Assembly (NCBI GenBank): GCA_934320895.1 | Contig: CAKRFY010000025.1 | Coordinates: 1 to 40,739, forward strand | DNA from: an uncultured Lachnospiraceae bacterium | GTDB lineage: Bacteria > Bacillota > Clostridia > Lachnospirales > Lachnospiraceae | DNA length: 40,739 bases | Direction: 5' to 3' | Shown: in pieces, positions 32,721 through 40,730 of the stretch | How positions within the stretch are numbered: the stretch's first letter is position 1 | Layout: each line of letters starts with the position of its first letter | Made by a program: the position numbers and the translations under genes | Notes under the pieces: generated by a model | What the model saw: the letters and a program-made list of their open reading frames with translations, nothing else | Told to the model about the DNA's origin: nothing | Database searches by the model: none

Positions 32721-32769
32721 ATTATCACATATAAAGCGGATTGCGAATATCCGCTTTATATGTGATAAT
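32721..32769. repeat. Perfect 21-bp inverted repeat after holA
   Basis: Bases 32721-32741 are exactly complementary to 32749-32769 with a 7-base loop TGCGAAT. There is no strong T-run, so it is either a weak bidirectional terminator or a palindromic repeat. Its core recurs in inverted orientation at 6006-6028. Confidence 0.82.
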
Positions 32770-32879
32770 TGTGTGATAAAAATATATACTCAGTTGTTAT
32801 TTTTCTGGTGTTGTGATAACATTACATCAGTAATAAAATTGCAGTGATCATTGCAATGCAAAATTTAGGAGGAAAGATG

Positions 32880-33911
32880 ATGTGGTGTCCAAAATGTAAA
32901 ACTGAATACTATGATGGTATAACAGTATGTGCAGATTGTGGTAGTGAACTCGTTGAAGGTACAGCAGATGATTTTGATGTTGTAGAGATATGTGATCTTA
33001 AAGACGAGGATATGGCTGAAAAATTTATAGGGTATCTTGAATACTCAAAGATTGAAAATGCTAAAAAAGTTATAAAGGATGGAGTTGCCATCGTAACAGT
33101 TCCGGTAAGATATGAAAAACAGGTTGAAAAACTATTTAAAGGTTTTCAGCTTGCATTAGAAGAAGAAAAAGAGAAGCAGGAAGAAGCCGAAGGTGAACAC
33201 CTGGAGGATGCTGAGATTCAACAGCAGGATGATCAGGATATTGCTGATATGGAAAATTCCACGTCTCAAATAGATATCGGGGCTAAAGAAGATATATCTG
33301 ATGATAAAGAAAGTGATGAGTGGGATATAGACAAGGACGGCAACGAAAGTGAAGCAGATGAGAGACTTGTCGAGGAAGATGATCTTCATGATAATGTTAT
33401 TACAGATGACGAGATAGAAGAAGATGCAGCAGATATTTTGTATACGCCGTCAAAAGCATATGTGAAAAAAGAAGATGAGTATAAAGATGTTAAATTTTCA
33501 GGCTTTACATTTATGATCTTTGGTGTTCTTGGTGCAGTTTATCTTGTACTTTGCAAATTAAATGTTATACCTATAAACTATAATATATTTATTTTCTGTG
33601 TACTTGCAGCTATGTTTGCAGGTTTTATCATTATGGGAATCGTATCCGTTGTCAAATCCGGTAAGATAAAACTTCAGATACCTGAAGAGGAACTTCTTAC
33701 AGAGCAGTTGGAGAAGTGGCTTGACGAGAATATTACAAAAGAAAGGGTTGCAAAGTGGATTGACGAGACAGTTTCTGATGAGGAGAATGACCTTATCATC
33801 ACAGCTCATATAAGATCTATCCTTATAAAAAAATATCCAAATCTTAATGTATCATTTATTGAGATGATTACAGAAGAATTTTTCAATTCACATTTTGTTG
33901 ATGAAGATTAG
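32880..33911 (+). CDS. Zinc-ribbon, two-helix membrane protein of unknown function
   Basis: A 343-residue protein I do not recognise as a named family. An N-terminal zinc ribbon (MWCPKCKTEYYDG, then CADCGSELV) is followed by a small domain (about 20-80, EICDLKDEDMAEKFIGYLEY) that resembles the DUF2007-type putative signal-transducing domain. A highly acidic linker covers about 95-205. Two membrane helices follow (about 214-235 and 242-265), and then a soluble C-terminal domain of about 75 residues (LLTEQLEKWLDENITKERVA). AGGAGG (32867-32872) suits the ATG at 32880 with seven bases spacing. It may sense or scaffold at the membrane, but that is speculation. Confidence 0.75.
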   Translation: MWCPKCKTEYYDGITVCADCGSELVEGTADDFDVVEICDLKDEDMAEKFIGYLEYSKIENAKKVIKDGVAIVTVPVRYEKQVEKLFKGFQLALEEEKEKQEEAEGEHLEDAEIQQQDDQDIADMENSTSQIDIGAKEDISDDKESDEWDIDKDGNESEADERLVEEDDLHDNVITDDEIEEDAADILYTPSKAYVKKEDEYKDVKFSGFTFMIFGVLGAVYLVLCKLNVIPINYNIFIFCVLAAMFAGFIIMGIVSVVKSGKIKLQIPEEELLTEQLEKWLDENITKERVAKWIDETVSDEENDLIITAHIRSILIKKYPNLNVSFIEMITEEFFNSHFVDED

Positions 33912-33981
33912 CAGTGATAAACTATATACATAGTATAAAAATATCCTTATGATATAAAAAGTATTGATTAAAATAAAAAGA

Positions 33982-34026
33982 CGAAGATTTGCAAACTATA
34001 AAATTTACAAATCTTCGCTTTTTTTA
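33982..34026. terminator. Bidirectional terminator between convergent genes
   Basis: CGAAGATTTG (33982-33991) pairs with CAAATCTTCG (34008-34017). Flanking A-rich and T-rich runs serve the plus and minus transcripts. Confidence 0.85.
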
Positions 34027-34041
34027 TCAGATAAAAATTAG

Positions 34042-35268
34042 TTATAATTCGATACCATTTTCTTTAAGAAGTTTTCTGGCACTCTCAATTGAATCAACAC
34101 CTGTTTTATTCTTGATAGGTGCAAATTCTTTATTTCGCTCTACTTCAAATGGAAGACATGTATCAAGCATGTGTATCATATCGAGAATAAGAGTTTCAAA
34201 CTTGTATCCGTTTGGAGTTTCAGGTTTGATAAAGTTACCATTATCATCCATATATGGTATTTTCTTCTCAACAATATGAAGAGGAAGCTCATTATCGCAT
34301 ATTTCTTCAAGTTCAGGTTCATGGAAAAGATAATTGAGGATTACACCGAAGTTATATGCAGGTTCACCGTTTTCATCTTTAGTATTACGAATTTCCTCTG
34401 TCTGTTCATAATATTCAACTATAGATGGTCGTCCATCCTCAAGACACATAACACCAACTTTTTCATCAGGATCAGCTTTTCTTACAACCTTTGAACCTAC
34501 AGTACAGTTTTGGTCTATTGTAGCACCGATAAAGCATGGATCAGCAATCCTTTGAAGAACATTGTCAACAGCAAAAACATTGAGCCATTCAATTTTTTCT
34601 TTATGGATGATATCTACAATACCAGCATTTTTCATAGATGAGAACCAGCCACCGTTTCCGTTAGGTGAAGTAGCGATCTTATTTTTTGCTTCCATATATA
34701 CTTTACCTTCATAGGTAGCGGCAGGTGCCATATCCTGTTTAAAGAAATGGATATATTCAGGATTGTAAGTAAAGTAGTTTTGTTCTTTAAAAAATTTTGT
34801 TGTGGCTTCATGGTTTTTATCACTTGTCATAATGAAAAGATGTATCCATACACCGGCCTCATCAACAACATCAAGAAGATTTCTTATAATTCGCTGGAAA
34901 ATATATACCGGCTTTGTAATACCGATATCATACATACCTTTAGGATTATCTGAACCAAGGCGTGTACCCATACCTCCTGCCAGGAGAACAGCACCAACCT
35001 TTCCGGCACGGATGGCTTCAAGACCGAGTGCCTTAAAATGTTCTTTTGATGTATTTATCTCATTAAGTGTCATAGCCTTTATAGGAGTGATGACACCTCT
35101 TTTATCATCAGATCTTTTCTTCATAACTTTTTCGGTAACAGAGAAATCTGTCTCATCGATCTGCTGTAATAGAGCCTGTTTTTCAGCATCGCTTAATTCA
35201 TCATAATATCTAAGAACATGTCCCTGCTCATAGCTGTCAAGTTTCTTTTTTGCATTTTCAAAATTCAT
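34042..35268 (-). CDS. UTP-dependent UDP-sugar pyrophosphorylase (UDP-GlcNAc type)
   Basis: A 408-residue nucleotidyltransferase of the UDPGP family that joins UTP to a hexosamine or hexose 1-phosphate for wall and capsule sugars. The nucleotide loop reads LLAGGMGTRLGSDNPKG (95-111). Further motifs are IMTSDKNHEATTKFF, FFKQDMAPA and VDNVLQRIADP. This is the eukaryote-like AGX/UDPGP type, distinct from GalU and GlmU. The start MNFENAKKKL at 35268 follows AAAGGAC; codons further upstream are not family-like and would overlap the promoter. It is monocistronic, and its promoter is back to back with that of the next plus-strand gene. Confidence 0.9.
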   Translation of the reverse strand: MNFENAKKKLDSYEQGHVLRYYDELSDAEKQALLQQIDETDFSVTEKVMKKRSDDKRGVITPIKAMTLNEINTSKEHFKALGLEAIRAGKVGAVLLAGGMGTRLGSDNPKGMYDIGITKPVYIFQRIIRNLLDVVDEAGVWIHLFIMTSDKNHEATTKFFKEQNYFTYNPEYIHFFKQDMAPAATYEGKVYMEAKNKIATSPNGNGGWFSSMKNAGIVDIIHKEKIEWLNVFAVDNVLQRIADPCFIGATIDQNCTVGSKVVRKADPDEKVGVMCLEDGRPSIVEYYEQTEEIRNTKDENGEPAYNFGVILNYLFHEPELEEICDNELPLHIVEKKIPYMDDNGNFIKPETPNGYKFETLILDMIHMLDTCLPFEVERNKEFAPIKNKTGVDSIESARKLLKENGIEL

Positions 35269-35310
35269 TAAATTTTTTGTCCTTTCTCCGTAGTTTATTT
35301 GTTCTGTGAA

Positions 35311-35344
35311 GATTACAATTACACTATAAGTGTGAATACAAATC
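35311..35344. repeat. Dispersed hairpin family, copy D
   Basis: GATTACAATTACA and TGTGAATACAAATC flank loop CTATAAG. Outer GATT/AATC and inner TTACAC/GTGTGAA pair. It lies in the leader of the minus-strand pyrophosphorylase gene and shares ACTATA-GTGTGAA with copy C. Confidence 0.5.
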
Positions 35345-35355
35345 TTTGCACTGAT

Positions 35356-35384
35356 ATTATACATAAAAATGGATAACTATGCAA
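35356..35384 (-). promoter_or_regulatory. Promoter of the UDP-sugar pyrophosphorylase gene
   Basis: On the minus strand TTGCAT (35384-35379) and TATAAT (35361-35356) are 17 bases apart. Confidence 0.75.
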
Positions 35385-35413
35385 TTGACTTATGTAAAGT
35401 GTCGGAATATAAT
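35385..35413 (+). promoter_or_regulatory. Promoter of the coiled-coil/acpS/nnr/alr cluster
   Basis: TTGACT (35385-35390) and TATAAT (35408-35413) are 17 bases apart. Its -35 directly abuts the -35 of the divergent promoter. Confidence 0.8.
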
Positions 35414-35461
35414 TAAAAAAGAATTATTTGCGGAGTGGGAAAGGATGGAGGAAAATAGTTT

Positions 35462-36130
35462 ATGTTTGGCAAAAAGAAAAAAAATCAGAATAATGATATG
35501 ACATACTATTATCTGGATGCGCTTAAAAATAAGCAGATACCGATACTAGTACTTGATCAGAAATGGCATGAACTGTTTCCAGATCACAGAAAAACTGATG
35601 AGATAAGGATACTTGAGAAAGATCTGCTTGATCTTATAAAGCAGCAGGGACAATCATCAAATGATCTAAAGGAATATGACAAAGCTAAAAAGATTATCAT
35701 GGAAAACATAGTCAATAACATGACGGATGGTTATGAGCCTGAGGCAGAACTTAAGTTTAAGAAACAGGATGCAAATCAGAAGATACTTGACGAACTAAAT
35801 CAGAAAACTTCTGAGGCTGAAGAACTTCAGCGAAAACTTCCAGCAGAGATACAGCGTGCAAACAAAGAACTGCTTATTGCATGTATGGATGTTTGTTATA
35901 AAGAACTTACGGACAATACTGCTGTGATAGAAGAACTTGATGCATGGATAAATGCAGCCAGAGAAGAACTTAAAAACAGGATTTTAGAAAAGCAGGACAG
36001 GGAGATGCGCAACACGGAATTATATAGATATATGCACGACCTGCTTGGGGCGAAAGTTGTAGAAATATTTGATAAGAATAATCATGTATGGAAGGGAAAT
36101 GTTGAAGAAAACATTTCAAGTAAAAGATAA
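35462..36130 (+). CDS. Coiled-coil protein of unknown function
   Basis: A 222-residue cytosolic protein that I do not recognise. The N-terminus is basic (MFGKKKKNQNN). A segment around residues 25-45 (KQIPILVLDQKWHELFPD) looks folded, and most of the rest is charged helix, probably coiled coil (about 100-185), ending with a small C-terminal part (LLGAKVVEIFDKNNHVWKG). GGAGG lies nine bases before the ATG. The stop overlaps the acpS start by one base (TAATG), so it is coupled to acpS. It appears to be the first gene of the cluster that runs through acpS and nnr. Confidence 0.75.
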   Translation: MFGKKKKNQNNDMTYYYLDALKNKQIPILVLDQKWHELFPDHRKTDEIRILEKDLLDLIKQQGQSSNDLKEYDKAKKIIMENIVNNMTDGYEPEAELKFKKQDANQKILDELNQKTSEAEELQRKLPAEIQRANKELLIACMDVCYKELTDNTAVIEELDAWINAAREELKNRILEKQDREMRNTELYRYMHDLLGAKVVEIFDKNNHVWKGNVEENISSKR

Positions 36131-36498
36131 TGAGAGAGATTATTGGTGTCGGGACAGATATTGTTGAGACAGATCGAGTACTTAGATATTGTGAAAAAAG
36201 CAGTTTTTTGAGAAAGTATTATACAGAGGCAGAACAGAAACTGATAGAAAAAAGAAAAAGTTGTGCTGCCACTAATTTTGCCGGAAAAGAAGCCGTAGTA
36301 AAAGCTTTTGGAACCGGCTTTTTAAATTGTATGCCGGGAGATATAGAGATACTTAGAGATGAGTATGGAAAGCCGTATGTAAATCTCTTAAATAAAGCAA
36401 AAAATATTGCAAAAGAAAAAGGTATAACTAAAATTCATATATCGTTAAGTGACACAGACACACTGGCAACGGCATATGTGGTTGCGGAGGGAGATTGA
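36130..36498 (+). CDS. acpS: Holo-[acyl-carrier-protein] synthase
   Basis: A 122-residue enzyme that transfers 4'-phosphopantetheine from CoA to acyl carrier protein. Typical motifs are IIGVGTDIVETDRV with the metal-binding Asp, FAGKEAVVKAFGTGF, and IHISLSDTDTLATAYVVAEG. It overlaps the preceding gene by one base and ends two bases before the nnr ATG. The acpS-nnr-alr order is common in Firmicutes and supports the calls. Confidence 0.97.
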   Translation: MREIIGVGTDIVETDRVLRYCEKSSFLRKYYTEAEQKLIEKRKSCAATNFAGKEAVVKAFGTGFLNCMPGDIEILRDEYGKPYVNLLNKAKNIAKEKGITKIHISLSDTDTLATAYVVAEGD

Positions 36499-36500
36499 TC

Positions 36501-38096
36501 ATGAAATATGTAACTGATGCAAAAGAAGCAAAACAGATAGATAGCATTTCGATAAATGAGATTAAGATTCCATCACTTGTATTGATGGAGAGAGCAGCGC
36601 TTGGCATTGTAGATGAAATTAAAAAAAGATATTCAAACTTATGTTGTGATCAGACTGTTTTTGAGTCGGAGAATAAGAAAAAAAGTGCAGGAATTAAGAT
36701 TACTGATTTAAGAATACTTGTGGTTGCAGGTATGGGTAATAATGGAGCTGACGGAGTGGCAGCAGCAAGAATGTTTACGCATGATGGGATAAAAACTGAT
36801 ATAAAACTTATTGGAAATATTGACCATGCAAGTGAAGAGATGAAAAGACAGCTTGAAATAGCAGATAATCTTGGAATTTCATTTGTCACGGACATGGAAA
36901 AAAATGAATATGATATTATAATAGATGCTATTTTTGGAATAGGTCTGTCAAGAGAGATAGCTGGTGAATATAAGGAAATTATTGAGAAGATAAACAACAG
37001 TAGAGCATATGTTGTCTCAGCAGATATATCATCAGGTGTAAATGCCACTGACGGAAAAATACTTGGGACAGCAGTAAAAGCAGACATGACTGTTACATTT
37101 GGCAGTTTGAAAAGAGGAATGATGTTATTTCCGGGCGCAGCATATTCAGGAGAGATAAAAGTTAAAGATATAGGATTTCCTCAAAAAGCAGTAGAAAGTG
37201 TGTCCCCAAAAGCATATATATTAGAAAAAAGCGATCTTTGTAACCTGCTTCCGCAAAGAAAAATGAGGACAAATAAGGGTAGCTATGGCAGAGTACTTGT
37301 GGTAGCTGGGTGTGATACAATGTGTGGGGCATGTTATTTTAGTGCCGCAGCAGCGTACAGGTCAGGCTGCGGTCTTGTGAGGATTCTTACAGCAAAAGAA
37401 AATATGCAGGTATTAAAAACAAAACTACCTGAAGCAATAATAGGAAGTTATGACGAAGAATTTGAGGAAGGTATAGATTTTACTCCTAAAAAAGAAGTTG
37501 AGGGAGCAATAAATTGGGCGGATGTTATTGTCATTGGACCGGGACTTGGAAAAAGCATGAAAGCAAAAGCTCTTGTGAAACGCATTTTAAAGGTAGAAGA
37601 TAAAACAGTCGTTATAGATGCTGACGGTTTAAACATACTGGCAGAATTTATAAAAAATAAAGAACAAAGCTTTGACAAACTGGGTACAAATTTTATACTT
37701 ACACCACATTTAAAGGAAATGAGCAGACTTGTTGGGAAGACAACTGATGATATAAAAAATGATATGCCATATTTTGCAACTGCTCAGGCGGAATGCAGTA
37801 TAGTATTAAAGGATGCAAGAACGATAGTTGGTGAGGGAAGAAATGTTTCAGGTGGAAAGATATATATAAATACATCAGGAAACAATGCACTTGCAACAGG
37901 TGGTTCAGGTGATGTGTTGAGTGGCATTATAGCCGGTATTGCCGCACAGGATAAAGAGATAAAGCCAGCACTTGCAGCAGCACTTGGGGTATTTATTCAT
38001 GGGCTTACAGCAGAAAAATATACCCAGACAAAAAGCAGATACAGTATGACAGCATCTGATATCATAAATATACTTCCGCAGGTAATGCCTGAATGA
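36501..38096 (+). CDS. nnr: Bifunctional NAD(P)H-hydrate epimerase / ADP-dependent dehydratase
   Basis: A 531-residue repair enzyme. The N-terminal YjeF domain (about 1-230) epimerises damaged NAD(P)H hydrate: LVVAGMGNNGADGVAAARMF, DAIFGIGLSREI, SADISSGVNATDG. The C-terminal ribokinase-like domain (about 245-525) dehydrates the S form: GPGLGKS, DADGLNILAEF, LTPHLKEMSRLVG, and NALATGGSGDVLSGIIAGI with the catalytic Asp. The ATG at 36501 follows GGGAG by seven bases; the TTG at 36495 overlaps the acpS stop and is less likely. It contains an insert (about 48-70) with Ser/Lys-rich residues before the first strand. Confidence 0.96.
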   Translation: MKYVTDAKEAKQIDSISINEIKIPSLVLMERAALGIVDEIKKRYSNLCCDQTVFESENKKKSAGIKITDLRILVVAGMGNNGADGVAAARMFTHDGIKTDIKLIGNIDHASEEMKRQLEIADNLGISFVTDMEKNEYDIIIDAIFGIGLSREIAGEYKEIIEKINNSRAYVVSADISSGVNATDGKILGTAVKADMTVTFGSLKRGMMLFPGAAYSGEIKVKDIGFPQKAVESVSPKAYILEKSDLCNLLPQRKMRTNKGSYGRVLVVAGCDTMCGACYFSAAAAYRSGCGLVRILTAKENMQVLKTKLPEAIIGSYDEEFEEGIDFTPKKEVEGAINWADVIVIGPGLGKSMKAKALVKRILKVEDKTVVIDADGLNILAEFIKNKEQSFDKLGTNFILTPHLKEMSRLVGKTTDDIKNDMPYFATAQAECSIVLKDARTIVGEGRNVSGGKIYINTSGNNALATGGSGDVLSGIIAGIAAQDKEIKPALAAALGVFIHGLTAEKYTQTKSRYSMTASDIINILPQVMPE

Positions 38097-38145
38097 TATA
38101 TAATGATAACTTAAATTATATATTTTATGATAAAGCAGACTAAAA

Positions 38146-38189
38146 ATGTACTCTCGGTATATTCCAAACGAAGAATTTCGAGAGCACAT
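38146..38189. repeat. Second dispersed hairpin family, copy 2
   Basis: ATGTACTCTCGG with ATTTCGAGAGCACAT form a stem with two mismatches and one wobble. It continues as TTC with GAA around a 5-base loop. It aligns with 30544-30587 and shares AACGAAGAATTTCGA exactly. It lies between nnr and the alr ribosome binding site. Confidence 0.75.
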
Positions 38190-38215
38190 TAAAAATAAAA
38201 AGGAGGCTCACCAGG

Positions 38216-39397
38216 ATGAGTACTAATAAGATTAAAGAATATTACAGGGTAAAAACAGATATAAACCTTGATGCGATACATGAAAATGTTGTAAATGCAA
38301 AAGCACTTACAAAACCGGGAACAAAGCTTATGGCTATAATAAAAGCAGACGCATATGGACATGGTGCAGTCATGGTCGCACATACACTTGAAGATGTAGC
38401 AGATGCATACGGTGTAGCTATACTTGAGGAGGGGATAGAATTAAGACAGTCAGGTATAAATAAACCTATACTTATACTTGGATATACGCCGGCTCCACTT
38501 TATCCTGCAATGATAAAATATGACATAGCAACAGCAGTATTTGAATATGACATGGCAAAAAAGATGTCAGACACAGCAGAAAAAATGGGTAAAAAAGCTA
38601 AAGTACATATAAAACTTGATACAGGAATGAGTAGGATCGGATTTAAACAGGATGAAGAAAGTCTTGAGGCTATAAAAAAGATATCTAAACTTCCGGGGAT
38701 AGAAATCGAAGGCTGTTTTACACATTTTGCAACAATGGATGAAAAAGATAAAACAAAAGCTATGAAGCAGTTTGAAAGATATATGGATTTTGTAAAAAAG
38801 ATAGAAGATGCAGGTATTAAAATACCTGTAAAACATGTATCAAACAGTGCTGGAATAATAGAAAAACCAGAAGTAAATCTTGATATGGTAAGAGATGGCA
38901 TATGCGTATATGGAATGTATCCATCCGAAGAAGTAGACAAAACAAAATTAAAACTCACACCTGCAATGGAGATAAAATCATATGTATCATTTGTAAAAAC
39001 ACTTGAAGCCGGAGTAGAGATAGGCTATGGCGGAACATATACGACAACAAAAGAAACAGTAGTTGCAACGATACCTGTTGGATATGCAGATGGATATTCA
39101 AGAGCATTATCAAACAGAGGCAGAGTGCTTATAAAAGGAAAAAGTTTTCCTATAATCGGAAGAATATGCATGGATCAGTTTATGATAGACATAAGTAGTA
39201 AGCCTGATATAAAACAAGGTGATGAGGTCACACTTGTCGGCAGAGATGGCGATGAATACATATCAATAGAAGAAGTAGCAGATATGTCATATTCATTTAA
39301 TTATGAATTTGTATGTGATATAGGAAAAAGAATACCGAGAGTATATTATAAAGATGGAAAGGTAGTCGCAACAAAGGACTTTTATCCTGAGTATTAG
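38216..39397 (+). CDS. alr: Alanine racemase
   Basis: A 393-residue PLP enzyme that makes D-alanine for peptidoglycan. The PLP lysine is K43 in IIKADAYGHG, and the opposite catalytic base is Y271 in IGYGGTYTT. Other family features are LDTGMSRIGF, HVSNSAGI and GRICMDQFMID. AGGAGG lies nine bases before the ATG. In Bacillus alr is followed by ndoAI and ndoA (the MazEF pair); here only the mazF-type gene follows, after a repeat-filled gap. Confidence 0.97.
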   Translation: MSTNKIKEYYRVKTDINLDAIHENVVNAKALTKPGTKLMAIIKADAYGHGAVMVAHTLEDVADAYGVAILEEGIELRQSGINKPILILGYTPAPLYPAMIKYDIATAVFEYDMAKKMSDTAEKMGKKAKVHIKLDTGMSRIGFKQDEESLEAIKKISKLPGIEIEGCFTHFATMDEKDKTKAMKQFERYMDFVKKIEDAGIKIPVKHVSNSAGIIEKPEVNLDMVRDGICVYGMYPSEEVDKTKLKLTPAMEIKSYVSFVKTLEAGVEIGYGGTYTTTKETVVATIPVGYADGYSRALSNRGRVLIKGKSFPIIGRICMDQFMIDISSKPDIKQGDEVTLVGRDGDEYISIEEVADMSYSFNYEFVCDIGKRIPRVYYKDGKVVATKDFYPEY

Positions 39398-39548
39398 AAG
39401 GCTTAGGTTGCAAAATATTTTTGTCAGAAATTAAAAATCTCTAGCAGGAGTAAAAAAATTCATGCTTTTTAAAGACACATATGTATAAAAACGATAAAGA
39501 TGGAAAGAAATAACATTACAGGATGCATAAAGAATTACATAAAAGTGC

Positions 39549-39735
39549 AATTCCGGATTATGAGTGATTGCAGGAGTATATCTTCTTGACTTTCAGTTGG
39601 GAAGTGTACCCAGTTTTCGCTCGGTAAATTCCAATTTATGAGCAATCGCAGGAGTACATCTTCCCGGCTTTCAGTCGGGAAGCATACCTCGCTTTTGCTC
39701 AGTCAATTCCAGATTATTGTGATAGGAGCGTGGAA
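39549..39735 (+). repeat. 78-bp tandem repeat, about 2.4 copies, with a hairpin in each unit
   Basis: The gap 39398-39738 has no supported gene. Unit 1 is 39549-39626, unit 2 is 39627-39704, and a partial third starts at 39705; all begin AATTCC. By my count 59 of 78 positions agree. Each unit has an inner hairpin, CTTCTTG/TGGGAAG (39582-39604) or CTTCCCG/CGGGAAG (39660-39682), with a 9-base loop ending CTTTCAGT, and an outer stem (TGAGTG/CGCTCG or TGAGC/GCTCA). Differences keep pairing. A stray CAGGAGTA at 39445-39452 may be an older remnant. Confidence 0.85.
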
Positions 39736-39738
39736 GTT

Positions 39739-40098
39739 TTGAATATAAAGCGAGGAGATATATATTTTGCAGATTTAAGACCAGTAGTAGGTTCAGAGCA
39801 GGGAGGAATACGCCCTGTACTTATAATACAAAACGATATGGGGAATAAACATAGCCCGACAGTTATATGTGCAGCAATAACATCAAGGATGAACAAGGCG
39901 AAGCTGCCAACCCATATAGCACTTGAGGTAAACAGATATGATATCATCAAAGATTCTGTGATACTTCTTGAGCAGATAAGAACTATAGATAAATCAAGAC
40001 TGCGTGAAAAGGTCTGCCATCTCGATGACGAGATACTGGAGAGGATAAATCATGCACTTTGTATAAGTCTTGCACTTGAGGAAGGGTGCTTAAGATAA
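39739..40098 (+). CDS. mazF: MazF/PemK endoribonuclease (EndoA type), no mazE upstream
   Basis: A 119-residue toxin-type endoribonuclease closely like Bacillus EndoA (NdoA). The sequence [20 protein letters not shown], then [25 protein letters not shown] and [16 protein letters not shown] covers all family positions, with the conserved Arg and Thr/Ser active-site residues in RPVLIIQN and AAITS. A TTG at 39739 lies ten bases after AGGAG and matches family starts; a GTG at 39730 has only one base spacing. No antitoxin gene is visible between alr and this gene, which instead has structured tandem repeats. It is followed closely by rlmH. Without a visible antitoxin, control may be by a distant antitoxin or by RNA. 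Confidence 0.92.
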   Translation: MNIKRGDIYFADLRPVVGSEQGGIRPVLIIQNDMGNKHSPTVICAAITSRMNKAKLPTHIALEVNRYDIIKDSVILLEQIRTIDKSRLREKVCHLDDEILERINHALCISLALEEGCLR

Positions 40099-40127
40099 TA
40101 TAATAAAGATAAGGAAATAATGAAACA

Positions 40128-40607
40128 ATGAAGATAACACTTCTGACAGTAGGAAAGATAAAAGAAAAATACTTTACAATGGCAATAGATGAATACAAAA
40201 AAAGACTTGGAAGATATTGTAAGTTAGAGATAATAGAAGTAGCAGATGAAAAGACACCAGATAATGCCAGTGAACATGAGGAAGATATAATAAGAGCAAA
40301 AGAAGGTGAGAGACTGGCAAAATACATAAAAGAAGGTGCATATGTAATCTCGCTTGCCATACAGGGAAAACAATATTCATCAGAAGAATTTGCAGATAAG
40401 ATAGACAAGCTTGGCATAAACGGAGTAAGTCACATTATTTTTATAATAGGTGGATCGATAGGGATAGATAAAAATATCCTCAATAATTCAAATGAATTGC
40501 TTAGTTTTTCAAGAATGACATTTCCGCATCAGCTTATGAGGGTGGTTTTGCTGGAGCAGATATACAGAGCGTATAGGATAAATGCGGGAGAACCATACCA
40601 CAAATAG
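40128..40607 (+). CDS. rlmH: 23S rRNA pseudouridine-1915 N3-methyltransferase
   Basis: A 159-residue SPOUT-class enzyme that methylates pseudouridine 1915 in helix 69 of 23S rRNA on the assembled ribosome. Typical sequence runs from MKITLLTVGKIKEKY, through ISLAIQGKQYSSEEFA and FIIGGSIGID, the SAM-binding knot, to RMTFPHQLMRVVLLEQIYRAYRI and INAGEPYHK at the C-terminus. Length is standard. AAGGA lies 12 bases before the ATG. It follows mazF by 29 bases, probably in one transcript. Confidence 0.97.
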   Translation: MKITLLTVGKIKEKYFTMAIDEYKKRLGRYCKLEIIEVADEKTPDNASEHEEDIIRAKEGERLAKYIKEGAYVISLAIQGKQYSSEEFADKIDKLGINGVSHIIFIIGGSIGIDKNILNNSNELLSFSRMTFPHQLMRVVLLEQIYRAYRINAGEPYHK

Positions 40608-40642
40608 GGTGCAGGACATCCGGTGGATGTCCGTTTTGCACC
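40608..40642 (+). terminator. Hairpin after rlmH
   Basis: GGACATCC (40614-40621) and GGATGTCC (40625-40632) pair around a 3-base loop, followed by GTTTT; GGTGCA (40608-40613) and TGCACC (40637-40642) can close an outer stem. Confidence 0.65.
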
Positions 40643-40694
40643 GACCGAAGCGGAGCGGAGACATTAAAACTTCAAAGATATAGAAAGCATAAGG

Positions 40695-40730
40695 AAGAGT
40701 GGCTGATTTGGCTGCTCTTTCAATCTTTTG
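40695..40730. terminator. Possible second hairpin near window end
   Basis: AAGAGTGGCT (40695-40704) pairs with GGCTGCTCTT (40710-40719) with three wobbles around GATTT. A moderately T-rich tail follows. No gene can be assigned between rlmH and the window end. Confidence 0.45.

Noticed and set aside
38500..38958. 152-codon minus-strand frame inside alr
   Set aside because: Antisense to conserved alanine racemase motifs, Ser/Phe/Ile-rich, with no start signal.
39638..39742. 34-codon frame in the alr-mazF gap as a possible MazE
   Set aside because: It lies within the tandem repeat, has no ribosome binding site and its Ser/Arg-rich sequence is unlike MazE.
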